Below are positions 38,040 to 46,403 of a DNA stretch of 53,490 bases, piece by piece. The stretch lies in contig JBBDXD010000015.1 in the NCBI GenBank assembly GCA_040902535.1, positions 61,171 to 114,660 of the forward strand, given 5' to 3'. A program made the position numbers and the translations under genes. The notes under the pieces were generated by a model, which was not told the origin of the DNA, did no database searches, and saw only the letters and a program-made list of their open reading frames with translations. The DNA is from Dehalococcoidia bacterium. Lineage in GTDB: Bacteria > Chloroflexota > Dehalococcoidia > DSTF01 > JACRBR01. How positions within the stretch are numbered: the stretch's first letter is position 1; every line of letters begins with the position of its first letter.

Positions 38040-39890
38040 GTGACCCGAACGGGCGCCCAGCGCTACCCGGACATCGGCGAATACGCCCTGATCGGCGACT
38101 CGCGGGCATCTGCGCTCGTTTCGCTGGATGGATCGATCGACTGGATGTGCCTGCCCTACCCGGCGAGCCCGTCGGTGTTCGGGCGGTTGTTGGACTGGGA
38201 CCGTGGCGGCTACTGGCGGATCGCGCCGGACATGCCGTACGAGTCTCGCCGCAGGTACATCGACGACACCAACATCCTCGAGACGACGTTCACGACGGAA
38301 GCAGGCGCGGTGCGGCTGGTTGACTTCATGCCGGCGCAGACGGAAGACGCAAAGGCGCATGCGCTGGAGCCGCTGCGGGCGGTGTTTCGGTTCGTGGAGT
38401 GCGACGGCGGTCGCGTACCGATGCGCATCGACTACGTGCCGCGGCCGTCGTACAGCAGCGGGTCGATCCAACTGCGGGCGCGCACGGCGTATGACATCAC
38501 GGCGGAGCGCGGGCGCAACGTGATGCACCTGCGCAGCGACGTGCGGCTGGATGCGTCGCGCCGTGATGCGCGCGGGCGCTTCGACGTGGTGCCGGGGGAG
38601 CGGCTGCGCTTCTCGATCGCGTACTCGCTCGGCGAGCCCGCGGTCGTGCTATCCGATAATTATGCGGACGAAGCGTACAAGCAGACGCTCCTGTACTGGG
38701 AAGCGTGGTCTGGGCGGTGCACGTACGACGGTCCGTACCGTAACGACCTGCTGCGCAGCGCGCTCGTGCTGAAGCTCCTGACGTACGCGCCGTCGGGAGC
38801 GATCGTGGCGGCGCCGACGACTTCGTTACCGGAGGAGATCGGCGGCGAGCGCAACTGGGATTACCGGTACTGCTGGATCCGCGACTCCGCGTTGACGGCG
38901 CGGGAGTTCCTGGCGATCGGGTTCGATGACGAAGTGGAGGCGTACCTCGGCTGGCTGCTGCACGCGACGCACCTGACAGCGCCGAAGCTCGATCCGCTGT
39001 ACACCGCGTATGGCGAGGCGCACGTGCCGGAGCGCGAACTGAAGGAGTTCGAGGGGTATCGCGGTTCGCGCCCGGTGCGCATCGGCAACCTTGCTTCGAA
39101 GCAACGGCAGCTCGACGTCTACGGCGAGCTGATCGAGGCGTGCCACGTGTATCTATCATCGATGGACGGCAGGATCGACCGCGATGAGGCGGCGTTCGTG
39201 TCGAGCATTGCCGATTACGTCGCGGAGATCTGGCGGGAACCGGACAACGGCATCTGGGAGCAGCGCGTCGAGCCGCGCCACTACGTGCATTCGAAGGTGA
39301 TGGCGTGGGACGGGCTGACGCACGCCTGCATGCTGGTGCGCGAGGGCAGGATCAAGGGTGACGTCGCCAAGTGGGAGCGAGAAGCGCACGAGATCCGCGA
39401 CCTGGTGATGAAGCGCGGCTACAACGAGCAGGCCGGCGCGTTCACGCAGATCCTCGACGGCGAAGGGCTCGATGCCGCCGTGCTAAAGCTACCGCTGGTG
39501 GGATTCATCGACGGGGCGGATCCGCGGATGACGTCCACGATCGATGCGATCCGGGAGCAGCTTACCGTCGACGGTTTGCTGCGACGGTACACCGCGCAAG
39601 ATGGCCTGAAGGGCGAAGAGGGCGGGTTCCTGGCGTGCGAGTTCTGGCTCGTCGCGGCGCTCGCGGCGGCGGGGCGCATCGACGAAGCGCGTGCAGCGTA
39701 TGAGAACGCCATGCGTGCTGCGAACGACGTGCGGCTGCTCTCGGAAGAGTACGACGCGCGCACCGGCACGACGCTGGGCAACTTTCCGCAAGGGCTGAGC
39801 CACATCGCGCAGATCACGGCGGTGCTAGCGATCTCGCGAGCCGAGCGCGGCGAGGTCGCTCACGGGCGACCCTGGCCGGTGTCCAAGTAG
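38040..39890 (+). CDS. Glycoside hydrolase family 15 protein (glucoamylase/trehalase-like)
   Basis: A 616-residue GH15 enzyme of the bacterial two-domain type. The N-terminal beta-sandwich starts YPDIGEYALIGDSRASALVS with DGSIDWMCLPYP; the (alpha/alpha)6 barrel holds ERNWDYRYCWIRDSALTARE (about residue 270) and the catalytic region GLKGEEGGFLACEFWLVAAL (about 520-539), whose glutamate is the expected acid/base. Family members hydrolyse alpha-glucans, isomaltose or trehalose. There is no signal peptide, so it acts in the cytoplasm, probably on storage glucan or trehalose. The GTG start is fixed by TAGAAT 6 nt upstream. Its 3' end overlaps the convergent membrane-protein gene by 66 nt. Confidence 0.9.
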   Translation: MTRTGAQRYPDIGEYALIGDSRASALVSLDGSIDWMCLPYPASPSVFGRLLDWDRGGYWRIAPDMPYESRRRYIDDTNILETTFTTEAGAVRLVDFMPAQTEDAKAHALEPLRAVFRFVECDGGRVPMRIDYVPRPSYSSGSIQLRARTAYDITAERGRNVMHLRSDVRLDASRRDARGRFDVVPGERLRFSIAYSLGEPAVVLSDNYADEAYKQTLLYWEAWSGRCTYDGPYRNDLLRSALVLKLLTYAPSGAIVAAPTTSLPEEIGGERNWDYRYCWIRDSALTAREFLAIGFDDEVEAYLGWLLHATHLTAPKLDPLYTAYGEAHVPERELKEFEGYRGSRPVRIGNLASKQRQLDVYGELIEACHVYLSSMDGRIDRDEAAFVSSIADYVAEIWREPDNGIWEQRVEPRHYVHSKVMAWDGLTHACMLVREGRIKGDVAKWEREAHEIRDLVMKRGYNEQAGAFTQILDGEGLDAAVLKLPLVGFIDGADPRMTSTIDAIREQLTVDGLLRRYTAQDGLKGEEGGFLACEFWLVAALAAAGRIDEARAAYENAMRAANDVRLLSEEYDARTGTTLGNFPQGLSHIAQITAVLAISRAERGEVAHGRPWPVSK

Positions 39891-40418
39891 CTTTTTCCCC
39901 TCGCCGTGTTGGTCGCGGCCGAGTTCGTAGAAGTGGCCGATGATGGCGCCATAGATGACGTGCGCGATCAACGTGACGATGGGCGTGCGACGGCCGTAGT
40001 TGAGCGCCATGAAGCCCGGCGGCTCGAGTCCGCTCGTCGGCTGGGGGCCCGTGAAGTCGGACGCCATGCGCGGGTGCACGCCGGGCAGCAGAGGCAACAC
40101 CGTCACGAGGACGAAGAGCCCGTGCACGAAGCCGATCATGCCGCCGATCAGCCAGCTCGAGCGACGCAGGGAGTGGAACGTGAACACGTAGATGCTGCCG
40201 AGCAGCCAACCGTTGAGCGCGTGGACGACGGAGCCGACGACCTTAGCGCGGTCACGCTGCGGCGTGAACATGGTGCCGACGATCAGGGGGATATCGATGC
40301 GGGTGAAACCGGAGGCCTGGGCGATGCGCAGCGCGGCGGTGAGGAACAGCGTCGCGACGAAGCTCCAGACGAGTTGGTCGCGGGTGCGGCGGACGCCATC
40401 GTCATCGTTGTGCGGCAT
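39825..40418 (-). CDS. Four-helix membrane protein of unknown function
   Basis: Not recognised. A 197-residue protein with a polar start (MPHNDDDGVRRTRDQLVW) and four hydrophobic helices: about 17-35, 62-80 (VVHALNGWLLGSIYVFTFHS), 88-110 (SWLIGGMIGFVHGLFVLVTV) and 145-165 (TPIVTLIAHVIYGAIIGHFY). The histidines within helices 2 to 4 (VVHALNG, FVHGLF, AHVIYGAIIGH) are unusual. The last 22 codons overlap the GH15 gene in the opposite direction. The ATG is set by a TAGACT 6 nt upstream. It is divergent from dnaE. Confidence 0.75.
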   Translation of the reverse strand: MPHNDDDGVRRTRDQLVWSFVATLFLTAALRIAQASGFTRIDIPLIVGTMFTPQRDRAKVVGSVVHALNGWLLGSIYVFTFHSLRRSSWLIGGMIGFVHGLFVLVTVLPLLPGVHPRMASDFTGPQPTSGLEPPGFMALNYGRRTPIVTLIAHVIYGAIIGHFYELGRDQHGEGKKLLGHRPGSPVSDLAALGSRDR

Positions 40419-40424
40419 AGGATC

Positions 40425-40430
40425 AGTCTA
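40425..40430 (-). promoter_or_regulatory. -10 hexamer TAGACT, probable leaderless start
   Basis: Read on the minus strand TAGACT ends 6 nt before the ATG at 40418; no Shine-Dalgarno sequence is present. Confidence 0.5.
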
Positions 40431-40524
40431 GGCGGGACGCGGGCGCGCCGCACGATTTTCGGTGATTGCGGGCGACGGAACATAAGGCTGCTCCGCCGCC
40501 GAAGACCGTCTGCTACCATGCGAT

Positions 40525-40530
40525 TACACT
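40525..40530 (+). promoter_or_regulatory. -10 hexamer TACACT, probable leaderless start of dnaE
   Basis: TACACT ends 7 nt before the ATG at 40538; no Shine-Dalgarno sequence is present. Confidence 0.5.
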
Positions 40531-40537
40531 CGAACAT

Positions 40538-43500
40538 ATGTTTACGCACCTTCACCTTCACACCGAGTACAGCCTGCTCGATGGCTTGAGCCGCATCCCG
40601 GACGTGATGGATCGGGTGAAGGCGCTCGGCCAGCGCTCGGTCGCGATGACGGACCACGGCGCGCTGTACGGCGCCATCGACTTCTACAAGGAAGCGCGGG
40701 CGCGCGACATCAAGCCGATCATCGGCATCGAGGCGTATATCGCGCCGGATTCGCGGCTGAAGAAGTCCGACTCACGCGCCAACAACTACTTTCACCTGAC
40801 GCTGCTGGCGAAGGACGACGCGGGTTATCGCAACCTGATCAAGCTTTCGACGCGCTCGCACCTGGAGGGCTTCTATTACAGGCCGCGCATGGACAAAGAG
40901 TTGCTCGCCGAGCACGGCAAGGGGCTGATCGCGCTGAGCGGCTGCGCTTCGGGGGAGATGCACCGGCTGCTGGCCGAGGAGCGCCACGAGGATGCGCGCA
41001 AGCTTGCGGGCTTCTTCGGCGACGTGTTCGACGATTTCTACCTGGAGGTGATGCGGCACGACGAGCCCGAGATCAACGCGGAGTGCGACCGCGTGCTGAA
41101 CGGGCTCATCGAGCTGTCGACGAAGACGAAGATCCCGCTGGTGGCGACGAACGACTCGCACTACACGGCGCCCGAGGACGCATCGATCCACGACATCTTG
41201 CTGTGCATCGGCACGAACAGCACGGTCGACGACGCGAAGCGCCCGTTGAAGATGCACGACCAGTCGTACTACGTGAAGTCCGAGGACGAGATGCTGGCGC
41301 TGTTCCCGGAGATCCCGGAGGCGGTCACCAACACGCAGCTTGTCGCGGACCAGTGCAACCTGGAGATGGAGTTCGGGCGGCTGCACCTGCCCGAGCCGGA
41401 GGTGCCGAAGGGCAAGACGGCGCACCAGCACCTGACGGATTTGGCCCGAGACGGTCTGAACCGCAAGTACGCGTTTGCGTCGGATGAGGTACGCGAGCGA
41501 CTGCAGTACGAGTTGGACGTCGTGGAGAAGACGGGCTTCACGAACTACTTTCTCGTCGTGCACGACATCGCGGAGTACTGCAAGGGCGAGCAGATCATGC
41601 TCGGGGTGCGGGGATCGGCGGCGGCGAGCATCATCCTGTACGCGCTGGACGTCACGTTCATCGATCCGCTTGCGAACAAGCTTGTGTTCGAGCGGTTCCT
41701 GCACGTCGACCGCAAGGAGCCGCCGGACGTCGACCTGGATATTCCGGACGATCGGCGTGATGAAGTGATCAAGTACGTCGCTGCAAAATACGGGCACGAC
41801 CGCGTGGCGCAGATCATCACGTTCGGGACGATGGGCGCAAAGGCGGCGATCCGCGACGTCGGGCGGGCGCTCGGCATGGGTTATGGCGATGTCGACCGCG
41901 TGGCGCGCGTCGTGCCGAACGCGCTGCACATGACGCTCGAACGCGCGCTCGAAGAGAGCCCCGATCTGGCGAGCCTGTACGAGACGGACCCGCAGGTGAG
42001 CCGGCTCGTCGATACGGCGCGGCGCATGGAAGGCGTCGCGCGGCACGCTTCGACGCACGCGGCGGGTGTGGTGATCTCGCGCGAGCCGCTGATGGATCAC
42101 GTGCCGTTGCAGCGCCCGACGCGCGGCGACGAGTCGTCGATCCCGACGACGCAGTTCGCGATGGCGCAGGTGGCGGAGATCGGCCTGCTGAAGATGGACT
42201 TCCTGGGGCTCGCCAACCTGACGATCCTGGGGCGGGCGATCGACATCATCGAACGCGAGAAGGGCGTGCGGCCGGACCTGCAGCAACTTCCGGACGGGGA
42301 TGCGAAGACGTTCGAGATGCTTGGGCGCGGCGACACGTTCGGGGTGTTCCAGCTCGAGTCGCCGGGCATGCGGCGTTCGATCCAGGAATTGCGGCCGGAC
42401 ACCGTCTCGGAGCTGATGGCGCTTGTCGCGCTCTACCGCCCGGGGCCGATGCAGCACATCGGCGCGTACTGCAAGTCGAAGCACGACCGATCGCTGGTCA
42501 AGTACCCGCACGCCGACCTGGCGGAGGTGCTCGACGAGACGTACGGCGTCATCGTCTACCAGGACCAGGTGCTGATCGTACTGCAGAAGTTCGCGGGCTA
42601 CTCGCTGAAGGACGCAGACGCGATCCGGAAGGCGATGTCGAAGAAGGTGCGCGAGCTGATGCAGGCGGAGGGCGAGAAGTTCATCGCGCGGGCGGTCGAG
42701 AACGGGTACAGCAAGGACGAGGCGCACGCGGTCTTCGAGCTGATCGAGCCGTTCGCGGGTTACGCCTTCAACCGCGCGCACTCGGCCGTCTATGGCACGA
42801 TCGCGTACCAGACGGCGTACCTGAAGGCGAACTATCCGCACGAGTACATGACGGCGGTGCTGAGCAGCGCCGGCGCGCACGAACGGATCGCCGAGGCTGT
42901 GGCGGAGTGCGTGCGCATCGGCATCACGGTGAAGCCGCCGGATTTGAACCTGAGCGGCGTCAACTTCGAACTGAAGCAGGAAGACGGCGGGCCGGTGATC
43001 CGCTTCGGGCTGGCGACGGTGAAGAACGTCGGCGGCGGCGCGGCGGAGATGATCGTGCAGGCGCGTGACGAGGGCGGCGCGTTCAGTTCGATCGAAGACT
43101 TCACGAAGCGCGTAGACCTGCGCAATCTCAACCGTCGCGCGCTGGAGTCGCTGGTGAAGTGCGGCGCGCTCGACTCGCTCGGCGTGCGCGGCACGCTGCT
43201 GATGAACCTGGACCGCATCGTCTCGCTGGCGCAACGGGAGGCGAAGCTGAAGGAGTCCGGGCAGTCGACGATGTTCGACATGTTCGGCGATTCCGTCTCG
43301 ACGCCGCTGCCGGCGCTGGAGCTTGTCGAGTCGGATGTCTCGAAGGCGGAGATGCTTTCGTGGGAGCGCGAACTGCTCGGCGTGTATGTCTCCGAGCACC
43401 CGTTCTCGAGCGCGGCGCTGAAGCTCACGAAACACACGTCGGCGATGATCAGCGAAGTGACGGGCGAGATGGACGGCCGCGAGGTGGTCGTAGCGGGCAT

Positions 43501-44278
43501 GGTCAACGATGTGCGGACGCGGCTGACGAAGGCGGGCAAGCAGTTCCTGGCGGTGACCGTCGAAGACCTTTCGGGCAGCCAGGAAGTGACGGTATGGCCG
43601 GACGTGTACGAGACGACGCGCGACATGTGGACGCCGGGCAACATTCTGCTGATGCTGCTGCGCGTGCGCGAACGCGGCGACCGGCTGCAGATCGCGGTGC
43701 AGCAACTGGCGCTGGTGCAGACGGCCGACGGCTCGATCAGCCACGAGCACTTCGAGATCCCGCACTGGCTGACGGACGCCGTCCGGACATCGGCGGGGGT
43801 GGGCGTGGTGCGCATCCAGCACGAGGAGCCGCCGCGATTGCCGGCGCCGAACGGCGAGCACGGCAACGGGCAAGAAGTGGGCGCGCCCGGCAACGGCGGA
43901 GCGACGCCGGCGCTGGAACCGCCGCCGTCACGCGCGCTGCCGGCACCATCGAACGGCGCGCCGGCGGAGGCTCGGACGGTGTTGCGCTTTTACATGCACG
44001 AATCGGAGGACGGCGACGCCGACACGAAGCGCCTGGACGGCTTGATCGCGCTGATCGGCGAGTACCCGGGCGAAGACGTCGTGCGGTTGTTCATTCACGC
44101 GAAGGACGGCGACCGCATCGAGTTGTCGATGCCGCCGGCGCGGGCCTGCGAGGAATTGCGGAGCGCCGGCGTGGCGCTGCTTGGCGAAGGCGGCGGTGCG
44201 GACGAGATTTCGCGCCCGGCGGCGGCGGCGGCTTCGAACGGCGCGCGCACGCATGGGGTGAAGCCGCTCGAGGTGTAG
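40538..44278 (+). CDS. dnaE: DNA polymerase III subunit alpha
   Basis: A 1246-residue replicative polymerase (C family). The N-terminal PHP domain keeps its metal ligands (HLHLHTEYSLLDG, MTDHGALYG, TNDSHYT), so its own proofreading nuclease may be active. The palm has GVRGSAAASIILYAL and the catalytic PPDVDLDIPDDRRDEV (about residues 393-408), then RHASTHAAGVVIS and YRPGPMQHIGAYC. AFNRAHSAVYGTIAYQTAYL lies in the tau-binding part, followed by an OB fold (EVVVAGMVNDVRTRLTKAGK). Beyond about 1130 an extra tail has a Gly/Asn/Pro-rich linker and an alpha/beta domain (VLRFYMHESEDGDADTKRLD). No intein interrupts the gene. The ATG lies 7 nt after TACACT. Confidence 0.97.
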   Translation: MFTHLHLHTEYSLLDGLSRIPDVMDRVKALGQRSVAMTDHGALYGAIDFYKEARARDIKPIIGIEAYIAPDSRLKKSDSRANNYFHLTLLAKDDAGYRNLIKLSTRSHLEGFYYRPRMDKELLAEHGKGLIALSGCASGEMHRLLAEERHEDARKLAGFFGDVFDDFYLEVMRHDEPEINAECDRVLNGLIELSTKTKIPLVATNDSHYTAPEDASIHDILLCIGTNSTVDDAKRPLKMHDQSYYVKSEDEMLALFPEIPEAVTNTQLVADQCNLEMEFGRLHLPEPEVPKGKTAHQHLTDLARDGLNRKYAFASDEVRERLQYELDVVEKTGFTNYFLVVHDIAEYCKGEQIMLGVRGSAAASIILYALDVTFIDPLANKLVFERFLHVDRKEPPDVDLDIPDDRRDEVIKYVAAKYGHDRVAQIITFGTMGAKAAIRDVGRALGMGYGDVDRVARVVPNALHMTLERALEESPDLASLYETDPQVSRLVDTARRMEGVARHASTHAAGVVISREPLMDHVPLQRPTRGDESSIPTTQFAMAQVAEIGLLKMDFLGLANLTILGRAIDIIEREKGVRPDLQQLPDGDAKTFEMLGRGDTFGVFQLESPGMRRSIQELRPDTVSELMALVALYRPGPMQHIGAYCKSKHDRSLVKYPHADLAEVLDETYGVIVYQDQVLIVLQKFAGYSLKDADAIRKAMSKKVRELMQAEGEKFIARAVENGYSKDEAHAVFELIEPFAGYAFNRAHSAVYGTIAYQTAYLKANYPHEYMTAVLSSAGAHERIAEAVAECVRIGITVKPPDLNLSGVNFELKQEDGGPVIRFGLATVKNVGGGAAEMIVQARDEGGAFSSIEDFTKRVDLRNLNRRALESLVKCGALDSLGVRGTLLMNLDRIVSLAQREAKLKESGQSTMFDMFGDSVSTPLPALELVESDVSKAEMLSWERELLGVYVSEHPFSSAALKLTKHTSAMISEVTGEMDGREVVVAGMVNDVRTRLTKAGKQFLAVTVEDLSGSQEVTVWPDVYETTRDMWTPGNILLMLLRVRERGDRLQIAVQQLALVQTADGSISHEHFEIPHWLTDAVRTSAGVGVVRIQHEEPPRLPAPNGEHGNGQEVGAPGNGGATPALEPPPSRALPAPSNGAPAEARTVLRFYMHESEDGDADTKRLDGLIALIGEYPGEDVVRLFIHAKDGDRIELSMPPARACEELRSAGVALLGEGGGADEISRPAAAAASNGARTHGVKPLEV

Positions 44279-44291
44279 TGCGGGCACGACG

Positions 44292-44529
44292 TGCGTTCGG
44301 CGGGTGGGCGTGCGCAAGTCGTTTGACGTGGTGGGAGATTCTTCGCTTCGCTCTGAATGACGTGCGGCAGCGACCGGTGCGTTGCACGACGGGTTGTTCG
44401 CTGCGACGGCGCGTTCGGCGGGTGGGCGTGCGCGAGGTCGTTTAACGTGCTGGGAGATTCTTCGCTTCGCTCTGAATGACGTGCGGCAGGGATGGGTGCG
44501 TTGCACGACGGGATTGTTAGCTGCGCTCA
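44292..44529 (-). repeat. 119-bp tandem duplication carrying REP-like elements
   Basis: Two units (about 44292-44410 and 44411-44529) with a 119-bp offset each contain CGTTCGGCGGGTGGGCGTGC, the reverse complement of the REP-like element (44333-44362 and 44453-44481) and GGTGCGTTGCACGACGGG. The unit resembles the 93-bp unit at the left end of the window (shared GGTGCGTTGCA and GGCGGG context). A partial extra element follows at 44518-44535. Confidence 0.85.
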
Positions 44530-44541
44530 GAATGACTTTCG

Positions 44542-44763
44542 CTAGATCCCGATGCGCGGCCACGCACACCAGTTCGCTACGCGCCCGAACTCGTCGCGGT
44601 GCAGGGAACCGTGGGCTAGGAGACCCCGGGTGTAGTCGCCGGCGGCGGACTGCGCAACTCCGAGCCACACCGCGATCTCGCTCAACGTCAAGGGCCCGCA
44701 TGTGGCCAGCAACTGGAAGATGCCAGATGTAGTCGGGTTCCTGCGCTCAATTGTCTGTACCAT
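44542..44763 (-). CDS. Winged-helix mini-protein B, 73 residues
   Basis: A small protein not matched to a named family. GIFQLLATCGPLTLSEIAVW, LGVAQSAAGDYTRGLLAHG and SLHRDEFGR have the rhythm of a winged helix: helix 1, helix 2 (LTLSEIAVWLG), recognition helix and a wing (GSLHRDEFGRV). It is a diverged paralog of the 106-residue protein encoded just upstream, which ends its wing with HLREDEFGRY. AAGGAGAAATGAG gives an AGGAG 7-9 nt before the ATG at 44763, identical in style to the paralog's site. The 22-nt gap between the genes indicates one transcript. It is likely a DNA- or RNA-binding protein. Confidence 0.72.
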   Translation of the reverse strand: MVQTIERRNPTTSGIFQLLATCGPLTLSEIAVWLGVAQSAAGDYTRGLLAHGSLHRDEFGRVANWCAWPRIGI

Positions 44764-44785
44764 CTCATTTCTCCTTCGGCGCGCG

Positions 44786-45106
44786 CTATGAAGCGATGCG
44801 TGCGCATTCTCCTGCCAGGCGGTAGCGGCCGAACTCGTCTTCTCGCAGGTGGCCATCGGCGGCCATGACGCGGACGGAGTTGGCGGCGAGGTACACCGGC
44901 ACGTCGAGGCCGCCGGCGATGTCGACGGCGGTGAGCGCGCCGGCGGCGGCGATGAGGTCGCATACATCGTCGAGCGACAGACTGCGGTCCAGCATCTGCG
45001 CAAAAGATGCCCTGCGGAGCCGGTGGATGTGCGTCTGCGGGCGCAGTTGGACGATCGGTGCGCTGCGGGTCTGTGTGGCTGGTTCGAAATATCGTGTCGC
45101 GTTCAT
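44786..45106 (-). CDS. Winged-helix mini-protein A, 106 residues
   Basis: Not matched to a named family. A basic N-terminal part of about 40 residues (QLRPQTHIHRLRRASFAQML) precedes a winged-helix-like domain: SLSLDDVCDLIAAAGALTAV, then DIAGGLDVPVYLAANSVRVM and ADGHLREDEFGRYRLAG. The alignment with protein B is G.LT..[DE]IA..L.V......S.R.....G.L..DEFGR. A strong AAGGAG lies 7 nt or so before the ATG at 45106. A basic arm plus a winged helix suggests nucleic-acid binding. No neighbour hints at the target. It is not a typical toxin-antitoxin pair, because both members look like the same fold. Confidence 0.75.
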   Translation of the reverse strand: MNATRYFEPATQTRSAPIVQLRPQTHIHRLRRASFAQMLDRSLSLDDVCDLIAAAGALTAVDIAGGLDVPVYLAANSVRVMAADGHLREDEFGRYRLAGECARIAS

Positions 45107-45349
45107 GTCTCATCTCCTTGTTGGTATGGCTTATTCTCGCCGAGGCGGGTGGCGTTGGAATCGGACGTTTGGTTCGATGTTGAGGCGCATATCGACTGAG
45201 CGCGCGTCTCCGTCAAAGGGCGTAGCAGCAGGAGAGAATGTGGGTCGCTGGAGAGAACGCGGGCTGAAAGCCCGCGCTCGGGTAGGCGTCGCAGCGGCGA
45301 ACGCGGGCTGAAAGCCCGCGCTCAGATGGAGATGTGAGGCCGGCGAGCC
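45107..45349. repeat. Spacer with two GCGGGCTgaaAGCCCGC hairpins
   Basis: Perfect hairpins lie at 45257-45279 and 45300-45322, each a 7-9 bp GC stem around GAAA. The same repeat occurs at 14038 and 14327 and is cut off at the window end (53477-53490). They lie downstream of the Kelch gene and upstream of the mini-protein pair. No gene is seen. Confidence 0.85.
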
Positions 45350-46372
45350 CTACGGCGCGAAGACTTCGACGAAGCCGCTGACGGAGAGGCCGGGGGTCTC
45401 GCCGCCGGCGATCACGTAGAGCCGCCCGTCGACGCCTTGGGACGCCAGTCCGTGGCGCGACGTTGGGAGCGGCGGCAGCATGGTCCATGCGTTCGCCGCC
45501 GGATCGTAGACCTCGTGCTCCTCGAACGTGCGGCTGCCGCCGCCGAACGACTCGCCGCCCGTCACGTACACGCGGCCATCGAGCGTGGCCGCGGTGAGGC
45601 CGCCGCGGGCGGTGGGCATGGGCGCCAGTTGGGTCCACGTATCCGACGCGGGATCGTAGACCGTGGCATCGGCGACGTTGCCGGTATCGCTCCAGCGGCC
45701 GCCTATGACGTAGACCATGCCGTCGACGGCGGCGGCGGCGAGGTGCTCGCGCGGGCGCGGCATCGCGGCGAGGCGGCGCCAGGCGTCTTGCGCGACGTCG
45801 TAGGCGAGCGCGACGTCCGGCTCTTCGCCGACTCCGCCGACGACGTAGATGACGCCGCTTGCTTCGACAGCGGCGCCGGCGGCGCGCGCGAGCGGCATGT
45901 CGCTGACGGTCGACCAGGCGTCGGACGCGGGGTCGTATGCGTATGCCGCCGCCGACGCTTCTTGGCCGAAAGTGCGCCAGCCGCCGATCACGTAGAGTTT
46001 GCCGTCCGCGGCGGCAGTCATCGGATGGTCGAGCGTCTCGGGCATCGGCGCGACGGGTGACCAGGCGTCGGTCGCGGGATCGTGTGCCTCGACGACGTTT
46101 GAGTTGCTTCCGTTCGCCAGGAAGCCGCCGACGACGTAGATCTTGCCATCGATGACGGCGGAGGCGACCTCGGCGCGCGGGGTGGGCATTGGTGCGCCGT
46201 CCGACCATGCGCCGGCGCCGTCGGGAGTTGTTGTCGCAGCGCCGTCCACCGTTGCCGACGATGCAGCCGGCGACGAAGTAGCGACTTGAATGCCGTTATC
46301 GCCGCCGTCGCATGCGACGGACGATGCCAAGGTGAGCACGGCGATCAGGACCAAACATGTGCCGAATCGCAT
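45350..46372 (-). CDS. Kelch-repeat lipoprotein
   Basis: A 340-residue lipoprotein. The signal peptide MRFGTCLVLIAVLTLASSVAC has its lipidated Cys at 21, with a DGGDNG tether. After an Ala/Thr/Ser-rich linker come six Kelch blades, each with a hydrophobic strand and Gly pair: VIDGKIYVVGGF, AADGKLYVIGGW, ASGVIYVVGGV, VDGMVYVIGGRW, LDGRVYVTGGES and VDGRLYVIAGGE, plus the matching YDPASDTWTQLAPMP segments. This forms one six-bladed propeller outside the membrane, probably for protein or carbohydrate binding; galactose-oxidase-type active-site residues are not apparent. The start is chosen for the signal peptide and a GTGGAGA ribosome binding site. It is followed by the mini-protein pair. Confidence 0.87.
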   Translation of the reverse strand: MRFGTCLVLIAVLTLASSVACDGGDNGIQVATSSPAASSATVDGAATTTPDGAGAWSDGAPMPTPRAEVASAVIDGKIYVVGGFLANGSNSNVVEAHDPATDAWSPVAPMPETLDHPMTAAADGKLYVIGGWRTFGQEASAAAYAYDPASDAWSTVSDMPLARAAGAAVEASGVIYVVGGVGEEPDVALAYDVAQDAWRRLAAMPRPREHLAAAAVDGMVYVIGGRWSDTGNVADATVYDPASDTWTQLAPMPTARGGLTAATLDGRVYVTGGESFGGGSRTFEEHEVYDPAANAWTMLPPLPTSRHGLASQGVDGRLYVIAGGETPGLSVSGFVEVFAP

Positions 46373-46403
46373 GGGTTTCTCCACGATCAATCGCACCGAA
46401 CGG

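Noticed and set aside
40772-43873. Minus-strand open frame of more than 1000 codons opposite dnaE
   Set aside because: It is an antisense shadow caused by high third-position GC in dnaE. The product is Arg/His/Val-rich with no domain, and dnaE itself is unmistakable.
40538-44278. Intein or split in dnaE
   Set aside because: The polymerase motifs run on without an insert, and the length excess is explained by the C-terminal tail.
44542-45106. Toxin-antitoxin module
   Set aside because: Two small adjacent genes invite the idea, but both products share one winged-helix-like domain and neither looks like a known toxin.
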